Below are positions 1-8,146 of a stretch of 11,464 nucleotides of DNA, one piece after another. How positions within the stretch are numbered: position 1 is the stretch's first letter; each line of letters begins with the position of its first letter. The notes beneath the pieces were generated by a model that saw only the letters and a list, made by a program, of their open reading frames with translations, searched no databases and had not been told where the DNA came from. Source of the DNA: JBFJWR01 sp041623535 (GTDB taxonomy: Bacteria; Pseudomonadota; Gammaproteobacteria; Pseudomonadales; JBFGWM01); NCBI GenBank assembly GCA_041623535.1, contig JBFJWR010000060.1, positions 1 to 11,464 on the forward strand. The letters run 5' to 3'. A program made the position numbers and the translations under genes.

Positions 1-829
1 TACAGGCCTGTCATCCACCCGGCATGCAGATCATCGCACCGCATATGGATGAACTGGATATCGGCAACCTGGAGCCGGTGCGCGCCAGTGTCGCGGATCG
101 CGTGCCGGACTGGGTGATCAACTGTGCCGCCTATACCGCCGTGGACCGCGCCGAGGAAGACCGGGACACGGCCTTTCGCGCCAATGCGACCGGCGCCGGC
201 AACCTCGCCCAGGCTGCGCGTGAGTGCAATGCGCGCATGCTGCACGTTTCCACCGATTTTGTCTTCGACGGGCGGCATTCCATGCCCTACCAGCCCGGTG
301 ACGTACCCCACCCACTGGGCGTTTATGGCGCCAGCAAGCTGGCCGGCGAACGGGCGGTGCTGGATGAACTCGCCGAACGCTGCGTACTGATACGCACTGC
401 CTGGGTCTATGGCGTATATGGCAACAATTTTGTCCGTACCATGCTGCGCCTGATGCAGGAACGCGACAGCCTTTCCATCGTCTGTGACCAGATTGGCACC
501 CCGACCTGGACCGGCAATTTCGCGACCGCCATGTGGCAGTGCATCACGAAGAACATCTCCAGCGGCGTCTATCACTGGACCGACCTCGGCGCCTGCAGCT
601 GGTACGATTTTGCCGTCGCCATCCAGGAGGAAGGCCTGGCAGCGGGACTCCTCGACAAGGCGATTCAGATCCGGCCGATTCCCGCTGACGAGTATCCCAC
701 CCTCGCCAAACGACCACCCTTCAGCGTGCTGGACACATCAGCCCTGCGCAACGCGCTGGACACCCCCGGACAACACTGGCGTGTCGCCCTGCGCGAGATG
801 CTCGCCCGACTGGCCAAGGAGGCTCAATC

Positions 830-833
<4 letters not shown>
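1..833 (+). CDS. rfbD: dTDP-4-dehydrorhamnose reductase, 5'-truncated by window edge
   Basis: Cytoplasmic short-chain dehydrogenase/reductase that reduces dTDP-4-keto-L-rhamnose to dTDP-L-rhamnose with NAD(P)H, the last step of dTDP-rhamnose synthesis. The frame is open from base 3 to the TGA at 831-833. The first in-frame ATG (base 24) is not the true start. RfbD proteins begin about 30 residues earlier with a GxxGQxG nucleotide-binding loop, and the codons before that ATG (QACHPPG) read like its continuation. Numbered from that ATG, visible signatures are the INCAAYTAVDRAE segment, STDFVFDG, the catalytic Tyr-x3-Lys pair Y101/K105 in YGASK, the RTAWVYG strand, and the C-terminal substrate-side motif AKRPPFSVLDT. 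The stop overlaps the start of rfbB by 4 bases (ATGA), so the two are translationally coupled. The remaining rhamnose genes (rfbA, rfbC) would be expected just left of the window. Confidence 0.95.
816..822 (+). promoter_or_regulatory. Strong ribosome binding site for rfbB
   Basis: AAGGAGG lies 7 bases before the ATG at 830, inside the last codons of rfbD. It is an almost perfect Shine-Dalgarno sequence. It fixes the rfbB start despite the 4-base ATGA overlap and suggests efficient reinitiation rather than dependence on coupling alone. Confidence 0.8.
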
Positions 834-1903
<1,070 letters not shown>

Positions 1904-1918
1904 CCGCAGAGCCCGATC

Positions 1919-2734
1919 ATGAGCGCACAAGTCACCATCCTGGTTCCCAATTACCGCACCCCCGAGCTGACGCGAATCTGCCTGCGCCTGCTGCGCAAGC
2001 ACACCGACACCAGCCGGATACACGTCATCGCCATCGACAATCATTCCGGTGATGACTCCACGGAATACCTGCGTTCGCTGGGCTGGATCGAACTCATAGA
2101 ACGCGAAGGCATCCCCGGCGAGAACGGTCCCGAATCGCATGCCCGCGCACTGGATATGGCCGTGGAACGCATCACCACGCCCTACTTCCTGTCCATTCAT
2201 ACCGACACCTTCGTGCGCCGCGATGACTGGCTGGACTACCTGCTCTCGCACATCGACGGCAAAGACAAGATTGGCGGCGTGGGTTCCTGGAAACTGGAAA
2301 GCAAAACCGCCCTGCGTCGCTTGGCAAAGCGCGTCGAACAGAAAGTACAGGGCTCGTATTACGACGCCATCGGCAAGACCAACCACAAGATCGAGGGCAA
2401 GGGGAAAAACTACTTCTACCTGCGCAGCCACTGCGCCCTGTACCGCACCGCGCCGGTGCACGAGCATGGCCTGAAGTTTTGCCGCCTTGAAAACGAAACC
2501 GCCTGTGGACAGGTATTACACCGCAGCCTGGAGGAACTCGGCTATGAAATGCTGTTCCTGGAATCAGAGCACCTGGGCAAATACATGGATCACGTCAATC
2601 ACGCGACCATGATTCTGAACCCGGAACTCAGTTCCCGCGGCGAGGCACGGCCGAAGGACCTGCAGCGCGTGCAGCAGTCCATGAAAGCGGTCAACGCGGA
2701 AGCAATCCTCGCCGATACCAGCCTGGACGCCTGA
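1919..2734 (+). CDS. Family-2 glycosyltransferase (polysaccharide or LPS assembly)
   Basis: A 271-residue GT-A-fold glycosyltransferase. It opens with VTILVPNYRTPEL (residues 5-17), the standard first strand of family GT2. Next come the nucleotide-binding AIDNHSGDDS (D40 and neighbours) and a DXD-like metal/sugar-nucleotide site at H94-T95-D96-T97. The C-terminal half (YEMLFLESEHLGKYMDHVNHAT) has no family signature I recognise. No membrane segment or signal peptide is visible, so it is probably cytoplasmic or peripheral on the inner membrane. It begins 15 bases after rfbB on the same strand. Its ribosome site is weak, which suggests it depends on read-through from the rfb genes. Substrate and linkage cannot be read from sequence. 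Rhamnosyl transfer is only an inference from the neighbours. Confidence 0.85.
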   Translation: MSAQVTILVPNYRTPELTRICLRLLRKHTDTSRIHVIAIDNHSGDDSTEYLRSLGWIELIEREGIPGENGPESHARALDMAVERITTPYFLSIHTDTFVRRDDWLDYLLSHIDGKDKIGGVGSWKLESKTALRRLAKRVEQKVQGSYYDAIGKTNHKIEGKGKNYFYLRSHCALYRTAPVHEHGLKFCRLENETACGQVLHRSLEELGYEMLFLESEHLGKYMDHVNHATMILNPELSSRGEARPKDLQRVQQSMKAVNAEAILADTSLDA

Positions 2735-2770
2735 ACCACTGGCGCGAGCCCGGGTTATCGAAGAACGGTG

Positions 2771-3385
2771 CTACAAATCCCGCCGCATCCGCCGGTGGTC
2801 CGGGACGTCCACACGATTGCGGTTGCCACGAAACTGACGCTCTGCCAGCACCCGGAATCCAGCCCGCTCGTACAGCGCCTGGGCGCGGGGGTTGCGCACC
2901 GAAACGTCCAGTTCCAGCGCCTGCTTCCCACGGTCCTGCGCCAGCGCGGCAGCGAATTCCAGCAACTGCCCACCGATGCCCGCACCCCGACAGTCCGTCG
3001 CCACCGCGAGGTTGGCGACGTACAGCGCATCCGTGGGCGGAGGCGGCATCATGTTGCTGACGGGCAGGCTCTGGCGCACGATGCGCACCGCGCCGATCAT
3101 GCCGTAATGCCGACTGGACTGCGCCAGTGCTTCGCGCGCAAGTTGTGGGTGTTCATCGGTGCCATAGAATGCCCCCGTACCTACCACCCGACCGTCCAGT
3201 GTCGCCACGTGGTGGTTGCGGCAGCCGGCAAAGCCGCCCCCGTCTGCAAACGCAAATAACAGGAACTCCAGCGCCGGTTTCCCGGGCACGGAGAACACGT
3301 ACTCATACGCGTCAGGGCCCGACGAGAAAATGAGCGGCGCGGCCGCTTCTGCGTCCCCGGCTCCGGCCCGGCGAATATCGATCAC
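2771..3385 (-). CDS. GNAT-family N-acetyltransferase
   Basis: A 204-residue protein of the GNAT superfamily, which transfers an acyl group from acyl-CoA to an amine. The acetyl-CoA-binding motif A is clear: a strand LYVANLAV (121-128) followed by the pyrophosphate loop R133-G-A-G-I-G138. Motif B follows as N165-P-R-A-Q-A-L-Y-E-R-A-G-F. The N-terminal 110 residues are less typical. They hold an acidic/aromatic stretch (FSSGPDAYEYVFS) and then a strand with RVVGTGAF. The substrate is unknown: protein N-terminus, small amine and antibiotic are all possible. It starts with GTG, and that GTG overlaps the TGA of the DUF2461 gene by 4 bases (GTGA), so it is translationally coupled to it. It is the last gene of the leftward cluster and converges on the glycosyltransferase with a 36-base gap. 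Confidence 0.88.
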   Translation of the reverse strand: MIDIRRAGAGDAEAAAPLIFSSGPDAYEYVFSVPGKPALEFLLFAFADGGGFAGCRNHHVATLDGRVVGTGAFYGTDEHPQLAREALAQSSRHYGMIGAVRIVRQSLPVSNMMPPPPTDALYVANLAVATDCRGAGIGGQLLEFAAALAQDRGKQALELDVSVRNPRAQALYERAGFRVLAERQFRGNRNRVDVPDHRRMRRDL

Positions 3386-4089
3386 GTGTGCTCAAGCAGC
3401 CAGTAATTCAACGGCGCCGCGGCCTGGCAGAACTTCTGGCAACGGGTCAGCAGTTCGCTACCGGACTGGGCCGTTTTCTTGGGGATTTTTTCTGAACGAA
3501 CCCACAGCGCGTTGTAACGCAGCAGATCAGCATGGACATGATCCGCCGGGTAACCCTGCGGCACGCGCTTGTAATAGCTGCCGCCGGTTTCGAGACCGGC
3601 GCGATTCAGCTTGCGCAGGATGGCACGCAGTTTTTTGCCACTCGCTTCATCGGTAACCGCTTCGCGATAGCTGGCCAGTTTGTCCCTGGGCAGGCAGTGC
3701 AGGCCGCCGTACATCAGAGCGCCGGTCGCCTCGAGGTGAAAATAAAATCCGGGATTCTCTTTCTTGTTGCCTTCGCCGGGAAACCAGAACAACATGCCGA
3801 GGTTGGTTTTGTACGGGGATTTATCCTTGCTGAAGCGGGTATCCCGATGCAGGCGGAAAATGGAACCGGCCCCATTGGTACGCGAATCGTAACAGAGCTC
3901 CGGATTCTTTCTCGCCAGCCGTTTGCCAAGCGTCTCGACCAGCGCCTGGGCAGGCGCAAGGATACTTTCCTGGTAGCGATCCCGCTGACCATCAAACCAT
4001 TTGCGATCGTTGTTTTCGGACAATTCTTTGAAGAAACTGAAGGTATCTCGCGAGAAGCCATCAAACTGCACAGTGGACAAGTATCTCAC
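3382..4089 (-). CDS. DUF2461 family protein, function unknown
   Basis: A 235-residue protein of the DUF2461 (TIGR02453) family, whose biochemical role is not established. Hallmarks are NNDRKWF (26-32) and the strongly conserved block GSIFRLHRDTRFSKDKSPYK (75-94), then a strand with GFYFHLE and GGLH, and a C-terminal LLRYNALWV segment. There are no membrane segments and no signal peptide, so it is probably cytoplasmic. The assigned start is GTG at 4089 with only a weak upstream ribosome site (GCCGGA). A second GTG six codons inside (before QFDGF), preceded by GGAGTGAG, is an equally possible start and would shorten the N-terminus by six residues. It lies 12 bases after the GST-like gene and overlaps the GNAT gene by 4 bases, which implies co-expression. 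Confidence 0.88.
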   Translation of the reverse strand: MRYLSTVQFDGFSRDTFSFFKELSENNDRKWFDGQRDRYQESILAPAQALVETLGKRLARKNPELCYDSRTNGAGSIFRLHRDTRFSKDKSPYKTNLGMLFWFPGEGNKKENPGFYFHLEATGALMYGGLHCLPRDKLASYREAVTDEASGKKLRAILRKLNRAGLETGGSYYKRVPQGYPADHVHADLLRYNALWVRSEKIPKKTAQSGSELLTRCQKFCQAAAPLNYWLLEHT

Positions 4090-4101
4090 TCCGGCGGTGT
4101 A

Positions 4102-4872
4102 TCAGGCAGTCACCTCCGCTGACTGGCCCCGATGTTCTGCATACATGCGTCGAATCCATTCCAACGCAGGGTGATCCTGCCAACGTTCCAACCAGTTGCT
4201 GTACTCGGGCGATACCGGCTCAAACAACGGCACCGGATACTCCGGCGGATGCACGCATAACATGAGCAGCGCAGCAGCCGTCAGGTCGGCAACGGAAAAT
4301 TGGCTACCCACAAGATAGCCGCTTTTCTGCGTTTCGCTGGCAATTTGATCCAGCGCCATACTCACCTTCCTGCGACCGGCTTCTGCATTCTCTGGCGTCA
4401 ACCGGTACAAACGCTTGAGAGCGATGTGAATCGCACCAAAAGATTTCTCGTACAGCCTGCCGGCAACCCCGCCCTGGCCCCACGCAAACATGCGCCCCAT
4501 GTAGGCATGATCAGGAAGCACGTCGCAAAAATACGCGCAGCGTACAGGCGCGCCGATTTCTGAATCCAGCCATCGCTGCATCTCGAGAGCCGCCGTCCGC
4601 TCAAGCGGATCCTCCGGATACAGGTGCGCACCCGGATGATGATTTTCGATGTGGTCGATAATTTTTGCGGACCCGGCAACCACCAGCCCGCCATCGAGCA
4701 ACACCGGAACCTCTGATGCGCCGGTCAGGCGCCGTACCACCGGCATATGCGGCCCCGGTAACAGGCTGCGCCGCACATGCGGCAACTGTTTGAAATCAAG
4801 TGCCCAGCGCACTTTCTCATTGAAATGAGAATGGCTGAACTGCAGCAGTTCGGGCAGGTCCGACTGGCTCAT
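4102..4872 (-). CDS. Glutathione S-transferase-like protein
   Basis: A 256-residue two-domain GST-like protein. The N-terminal thioredoxin fold starts ELLQFSHSHFNEKVRWAL. S15 aligns with the catalytic Cys/Ser position of CPFC-type GSTs, and the VRWAL helix follows. The cis-proline is P56 in EVPVLLDGG. The glutathione gamma-glutamyl site reads G67-S68, keeping the Ser but replacing the usual preceding Glu. The helical C-terminal domain carries YLVGSQFSVADLTAAALL, the N-capping-box motif of GSTs. The reading frame is open further upstream (to 5013), but that extension overlaps the acyl-CoA synthetase end by 127 bases and looks nothing like a GST. The ATG at 4872 has GGAAG 7 bases before it and lies 14 bases after the synthetase stop, so I chose it. 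It may conjugate or reduce electrophiles such as lipid-peroxidation products, but that is inference from its neighbours. Confidence 0.88.
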   Translation of the reverse strand: MSQSDLPELLQFSHSHFNEKVRWALDFKQLPHVRRSLLPGPHMPVVRRLTGASEVPVLLDGGLVVAGSAKIIDHIENHHPGAHLYPEDPLERTAALEMQRWLDSEIGAPVRCAYFCDVLPDHAYMGRMFAWGQGGVAGRLYEKSFGAIHIALKRLYRLTPENAEAGRRKVSMALDQIASETQKSGYLVGSQFSVADLTAAALLMLCVHPPEYPVPLFEPVSPEYSNWLERWQDHPALEWIRRMYAEHRGQSAEVTA

Positions 4873-4886
4873 GGCGCTGCTTCCGC

Positions 4887-6542
4887 TCAGTTCTCGCGCA
4901 ACACCCGTGTCTCGCTGCCACTCCAGGCAGACAGCTGATCGAGGTACCGCTGCTCCACCACGTTGCGCTTGATCTTCATGGTCGGCGTGAGGAACTTGTT
5001 GTCCACCGACCACTCTTCCCGGCAGATCACGATATGCGACACCCGTTCATGCGGATCCAGGGTCGGATTGACCTCGTCCAGCAGTTCCTGCATGCGGGCA
5101 TCGACTTCCTCGTTACCCAGCATGCGTCCGACCTCGGACAACTGCACCAGCGCGATCGGCTGCGGGATATTCACGCCTACCAGGCAGATCTGCTCCACCA
5201 GCGGGTCTTTTTCGATCTTCTGCTCGATCGGATTGGGCGCCACGTACTTGCCCTTGGCGGTCTTGAACAGGTCCTTGATGCGCCCGGTGATACGCAGGTA
5301 GCGATCCCCCTCGATCACACCCTGGTCGCCGGTGCGCAGGTATCCATCGGCAAAGACCTCGCGGGTTTTCTCCGGTTCCTTGTAATAACCGATCAGGCTG
5401 CAGGGGCTCTTGACCTGGATCTCGCCATCTTCGGCAATACGCACCTCGGCATTGGGTACCGACTGGCCGACGTAGCCAAGCCGGCGGGCGCCCGGAAAGG
5501 AAAAGTGCGAGTAGGCAAAATTCTCGGTCATGCCGTAGGCCTCGAGGATCTCAATGCCCAGATCGTCATACCATTCCAGTAACTCGCGGGTGATAGGCGC
5601 GGCACCCGACAAACCAAAGCGGCAGTTCTGCAGGCCCAGTGCGGCGCGCAGCTTGCGGCGCAGCAGGCCACCCAGCAGCGGGATACGCAACATGATTCGC
5701 AGGCGCCCGGCCGGTATCTGGGCGAGAATTTTCTCCTGGAACTTGGTCCAGATACGCGGCACACCCAGGAACAGGCTGGGGGCTCCGTCGCGCAGATTGT
5801 CAGCGAATGTTTCCAGCGACTCGGCAAAGGTGACAACCGAGCCGGAATACAGGCTGCCCATTTCGACGAACACACGCTCGGCCACGTGTGACAGGGGCAG
5901 GTAGGAGAACAGGCGTTCTTCGTCCATCGGGAAGACCGACAGCACGCCGGCCAGCGCATAGGCCGGTGCCAGGAACTTGTGCACCACGCCCTTCGGGTTA
6001 CCGGTGGTTCCCGAGGTGTAAATAATCGTCGCGATGTCCTCAAGGGAGCGCTCCGGACTGTCGGCAATCGGCTGCTGACCGGCAACCAGGTCATCCCAGC
6101 CCGGCAATTCCGGGGTCGTTCCGTAGGGGAAACCAATACAGGGCATGCCCTCCGGGATGCCGGCCTTCATGGTCTCCCACTGGTCCAGTCTACCGACGAA
6201 ACACAGTTTGCAGTCGCCATGCGTCAGGGTGTACTCGATGGTGTCAGCCGTCAGTGTCGGGTACAGCGGCACGCTGACATGCCCGGCCATCCAGATGGCC
6301 AGATCGGCCATGATCCAGTGCGGGCAGTTCTTGGAAAACAGTCCGATATGTGAACCGGGAGCCAGGTCCAGCGACCGCAGGTAGGCCGCCATGCAACGGA
6401 TCTGCCTGCCCGCCTCGCGCCAGGTGTACTCGCGCACTTCCGAGCCCAGTGGCTGCCGCAACCAGACTGCATCGGGCTTGGCCTGTTCCCAGTGATAAAA
6501 CGCTTGCAGCGGGGTTTTCAGATTCTCAAAGGTACTCAGCAT
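4887..6542 (-). CDS. AMP-dependent long-chain acyl-CoA synthetase
   Basis: A 551-residue ANL-superfamily enzyme that activates fatty acids to acyl-CoA through an acyl-AMP intermediate (ATP to AMP and PPi), providing substrate for beta-oxidation or lipid synthesis. Motifs run in order: P-loop Y175-TSGTTGNPKG, aromatic/acid-side YLPLSHVAER (214-223), adenine-binding Y336-GMTE, ribose-binding Y401-LRTGD, hinge G420-RIKD, and C-terminal catalytic lysine K523 in TPTMKIKR. The GRIKDLFKTAKGKYVAP block is typical of long-chain (FadD15/FAA1-like) synthetases rather than acetyl-CoA or luciferase-type members. The N-terminus is short, with no signal peptide. The ATG at 6542 is preceded by AGGAAAG 4 bases away (AGGA core 7 bases). 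It lies 138 bases downstream of the thiolase gene on the same strand and 14 bases before the GST-like gene. Chain-length specificity cannot be read from sequence. Confidence 0.95.
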   Translation of the reverse strand: MLSTFENLKTPLQAFYHWEQAKPDAVWLRQPLGSEVREYTWREAGRQIRCMAAYLRSLDLAPGSHIGLFSKNCPHWIMADLAIWMAGHVSVPLYPTLTADTIEYTLTHGDCKLCFVGRLDQWETMKAGIPEGMPCIGFPYGTTPELPGWDDLVAGQQPIADSPERSLEDIATIIYTSGTTGNPKGVVHKFLAPAYALAGVLSVFPMDEERLFSYLPLSHVAERVFVEMGSLYSGSVVTFAESLETFADNLRDGAPSLFLGVPRIWTKFQEKILAQIPAGRLRIMLRIPLLGGLLRRKLRAALGLQNCRFGLSGAAPITRELLEWYDDLGIEILEAYGMTENFAYSHFSFPGARRLGYVGQSVPNAEVRIAEDGEIQVKSPCSLIGYYKEPEKTREVFADGYLRTGDQGVIEGDRYLRITGRIKDLFKTAKGKYVAPNPIEQKIEKDPLVEQICLVGVNIPQPIALVQLSEVGRMLGNEEVDARMQELLDEVNPTLDPHERVSHIVICREEWSVDNKFLTPTMKIKRNVVEQRYLDQLSAWSGSETRVLREN

Positions 6543-6546
6543 GTTT

Positions 6547-6553
6547 CTTTCCT
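6547..6553 (-). promoter_or_regulatory. Ribosome binding site for the acyl-CoA synthetase
   Basis: Read on the minus strand this is AGGAAAG, followed by four bases (AAAC) and the ATG at 6542-6540. The AGGA core is 7 bases from the start codon. It supports the chosen start of the synthetase. Confidence 0.6.
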
Positions 6554-6568
6554 AATACCCGACTGGTA

Positions 6569-6596
6569 CTTACATAAGCCCATGGTCGGTAGTCAA
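6569..6596 (-). promoter_or_regulatory. Candidate sigma70 promoter before the acyl-CoA synthetase
   Basis: On the minus strand TTGACT (6596-6591, 5 of 6 to the -35 consensus) is followed after 16 bases by TGTAAG (6574-6569, 4 of 6 to the -10 consensus). A start of transcription near 6562 would leave a leader of about 20 bases holding the AGGAAAG ribosome site. It could let the synthetase and the three genes behind it be expressed apart from the thiolase. It rests on sequence match alone, so it is moderate to weak. Confidence 0.35.
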
Positions 6597-6601
6597 TCGA
6601 A

Positions 6602-6615
6602 CCCGGCTGGCCGGG
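6602..6615. repeat. Small GC-rich inverted repeat between thiolase and synthetase genes
   Basis: CCCGGCTGGCCGGG forms a perfect 5-base-pair stem with a 4-base loop (6 pairs if the loop is 2). It lies in the 138-base gap between the thiolase stop and the synthetase start, just upstream of the candidate -35. There is no T-run on either side, so it is not a convincing intrinsic terminator. It could attenuate read-through or be chance in GC-rich DNA. Confidence 0.3.
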
Positions 6616-6680
6616 GGGTATTCTCCGGGTGTCAGCGCGAATGGCACAGAATGGATGAACAGCGTGCTGCCGCTACCGGA

Positions 6681-7961
6681 TCAGGGCCGCTCAAGAATAG
6701 CCGAAACGCCCATGCCACCGGCCGTGCAAACCGAAATCAGTCCGCGCCCGGAACCCGCCTCTTCGAGGATCTTGCCCAGCGTTCCGATAATGCGCGCACC
6801 GGTGGCGGCGAACGGATGTCCTGCGGCCAGGCTGCTGCCTTTGACATTCATCTTGGTCCGGTCGATCGCTCCCAGCGCGGCACTGCGTCCCAGGCGGTTC
6901 TTGCAGTAGTCCTCTGATTCCCATGCGGCCAGCGTGCACAGCACCTGCGCAGCAAAAGCTTCGTGGATCTCGTAGAAGTCGAAATCCTGCAGTCCCAGTT
7001 TGGCCTGGGTCAGCATCTCGGAAACGGCCACCGTCGGCGCCATCAGCAGGCCCTCGTTCTTGCCGACGAAATCCACAGCTGCATTGCGACCAAAGGTCAG
7101 GTAGGCCTGCACCGGCAGGCCGTGCTGCTCTGCCCATTCTTCACTGGCAAGCAGTACCGACGCCGAACCGTCCGTCAGCGTGGTGCTGTTGCCGGCGGTC
7201 AGCGTGCCCTTGTCCGATTTGTCGAACGCATTCCGCAGGCTGGCAAGTTTCTCCAGGGAAATATCCGGCCGCATGTTGTTGTCGCGGGTCACTCCTTCAC
7301 AGGCAAACACCAGGTCATCGAAAAAACCTGCGTCAAAGGCCGCGGCCGCTTTCTGGTGGCTCTCCAGGGCCAGCGCGTCCTGATCGGCACGGGCAATACC
7401 CCATTCCTGGGCCATCATTTCGCAATGCTGCCCCATCGACTTGCGGGTGCGCGGTTCGCCATTGCCAGGCGCATCGGGAACCAGTTCCTTGAAGCGGAAA
7501 CCCTTGAACGCCTTGAGCCGTTGCTTGCCGGTTTTCGCCACGTTGAGTTTCAGCAGGCGCTTGTTGAAGCGCTTGGACAGCACGATGGGCGCGTCGCTGG
7601 TGGTATCGGTGCCACAGGCGATGCCGCTGTCGATATGACCGGCCGCGATCTTGGCGCCCAGTTGCAGGGCCGCCTGCAGGCTGGTGCCGCAGGCCTGCTG
7701 GATGGTCACCGCGGGCGTCAGCGGGGAAAGCGAAGTACCCAGCACCGCCTCGCGGGCAAGGTTCCAGTCGCGGGAGTGGGTCACCACCGCACCACCGACA
7801 ACTTCCTCGATCAACTGATCGTGCAACTTGTACTTGTCGCTCAGCGCTTGCAAGCTCCGGGTCAGCATGTCTAGATTGGAAAGATTGAAGTAATCGGTAT
7901 TCGATCGGCAAAACGGGATGCGGGCACCACCGATTACGGCGACTTTACGCACTTGGCTCAT
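6681..7961 (-). CDS. fadI: Acetyl-CoA C-acyltransferase (3-ketoacyl-CoA thiolase, FadI/trifunctional-beta type)
   Basis: A 426-residue thiolase that cleaves 3-ketoacyl-CoA with CoA to acetyl-CoA and a shortened acyl-CoA, the last step of beta-oxidation. It can also run as acetyl-CoA acetyltransferase. The nucleophile is C91 in QQACGTSLQ. H333 lies in EIHEAFA, the His-for-Asn form of NEAFA typical of the FadI/mitochondrial trifunctional beta branch. H382 is in GHPFAATGAR and the second catalytic cysteine is C412 in CTAGGMG. The N-terminus VAVIGGARIPFCRS is a standard thiolase start. The ATG at 7961 has GGAG 7 bases before it. No hydratase/dehydrogenase (FadJ) partner is beside it. The next gene is an acyl-CoA synthetase, so it may act alone or with subunits encoded elsewhere. 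The symbol denotes the family branch and not a proven ortholog. Confidence 0.92.
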   Translation of the reverse strand: MSQVRKVAVIGGARIPFCRSNTDYFNLSNLDMLTRSLQALSDKYKLHDQLIEEVVGGAVVTHSRDWNLAREAVLGTSLSPLTPAVTIQQACGTSLQAALQLGAKIAAGHIDSGIACGTDTTSDAPIVLSKRFNKRLLKLNVAKTGKQRLKAFKGFRFKELVPDAPGNGEPRTRKSMGQHCEMMAQEWGIARADQDALALESHQKAAAAFDAGFFDDLVFACEGVTRDNNMRPDISLEKLASLRNAFDKSDKGTLTAGNSTTLTDGSASVLLASEEWAEQHGLPVQAYLTFGRNAAVDFVGKNEGLLMAPTVAVSEMLTQAKLGLQDFDFYEIHEAFAAQVLCTLAAWESEDYCKNRLGRSAALGAIDRTKMNVKGSSLAAGHPFAATGARIIGTLGKILEEAGSGRGLISVCTAGGMGVSAILERP

Positions 7962-8016
7962 TCGGATTCTCCAGTCGGCCTACAGGAACAACCCCACCCG
8001 GGGCGGCAGAGACAGA

Positions 8017-8045
8017 AGTATGGTGCCGCGTGGCGGCATGGGCAA
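8017..8045 (-). promoter_or_regulatory. Candidate thiolase promoter with palindrome in the spacer
   Basis: On the minus strand TTGCCC (8045-8040, 4 of 6 to -35) and CATACT (8022-8017, 4 of 6 to -10) are 17 bases apart. The spacer is almost wholly a perfect inverted repeat, TGCCGC-CAC-GCGGCA (8038-8024). Transcription would start near 8010, leaving a leader of about 49 bases before the thiolase ATG. A regulator bound in the spacer could block or reshape the promoter. The hexamers are only fair matches, so this is a suggestion. Confidence 0.3.
8024..8038. repeat. 15-base perfect inverted repeat, possible operator
   Basis: TGCCGCGTGGCGGCA has 6-base arms around a 3-base centre. It lies in the 185-base divergent region between the thiolase and antiporter genes and is the most regular palindrome there. 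It could be a transcription-factor site or an RNA hairpin in an antiporter leader. The rest of this intergenic region shows no convincing plus-strand promoter. Confidence 0.35.
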
Positions 8046-8146
8046 GAACACCAGGATTCAGGCAGCGCCCCGTGAAATATCGTTCTTACCATCGAAGATG
8101 CCGAACAGGACGCGGCGCGCATGAATAATCCTGCAAGAAGAACAGT

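Noticed and set aside
2735..2770. Possible terminator between the converging glycosyltransferase and GNAT genes
   Set aside because: The 36 bases hold only a short CCCGGG self-complement and no stem-loop with a T-run on either strand.
3532..4122. A 196-residue plus-strand frame opposite DUF2461
   Set aside because: It is antisense to a conserved DUF2461 block and shows no family similarity of its own.
4873..5013. N-terminal extension of the GST-like gene by 47 residues
   Set aside because: It overlaps the acyl-CoA synthetase coding end and does not resemble a GST. The ATG at 4872 has a ribosome site and a normal thioredoxin-fold start.
6569..6578. CTTACATAAG as a fatty-acid regulator site upstream of the synthetase
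   Set aside because: The arms are only four bases, which is expected by chance, and I recognise no known regulator consensus.
6963..7874. A 303-residue plus-strand frame opposite the thiolase gene
   Set aside because: It lies wholly antisense to a thiolase with all catalytic residues, and its product is His/Gln/Arg-rich with no recognisable domain.
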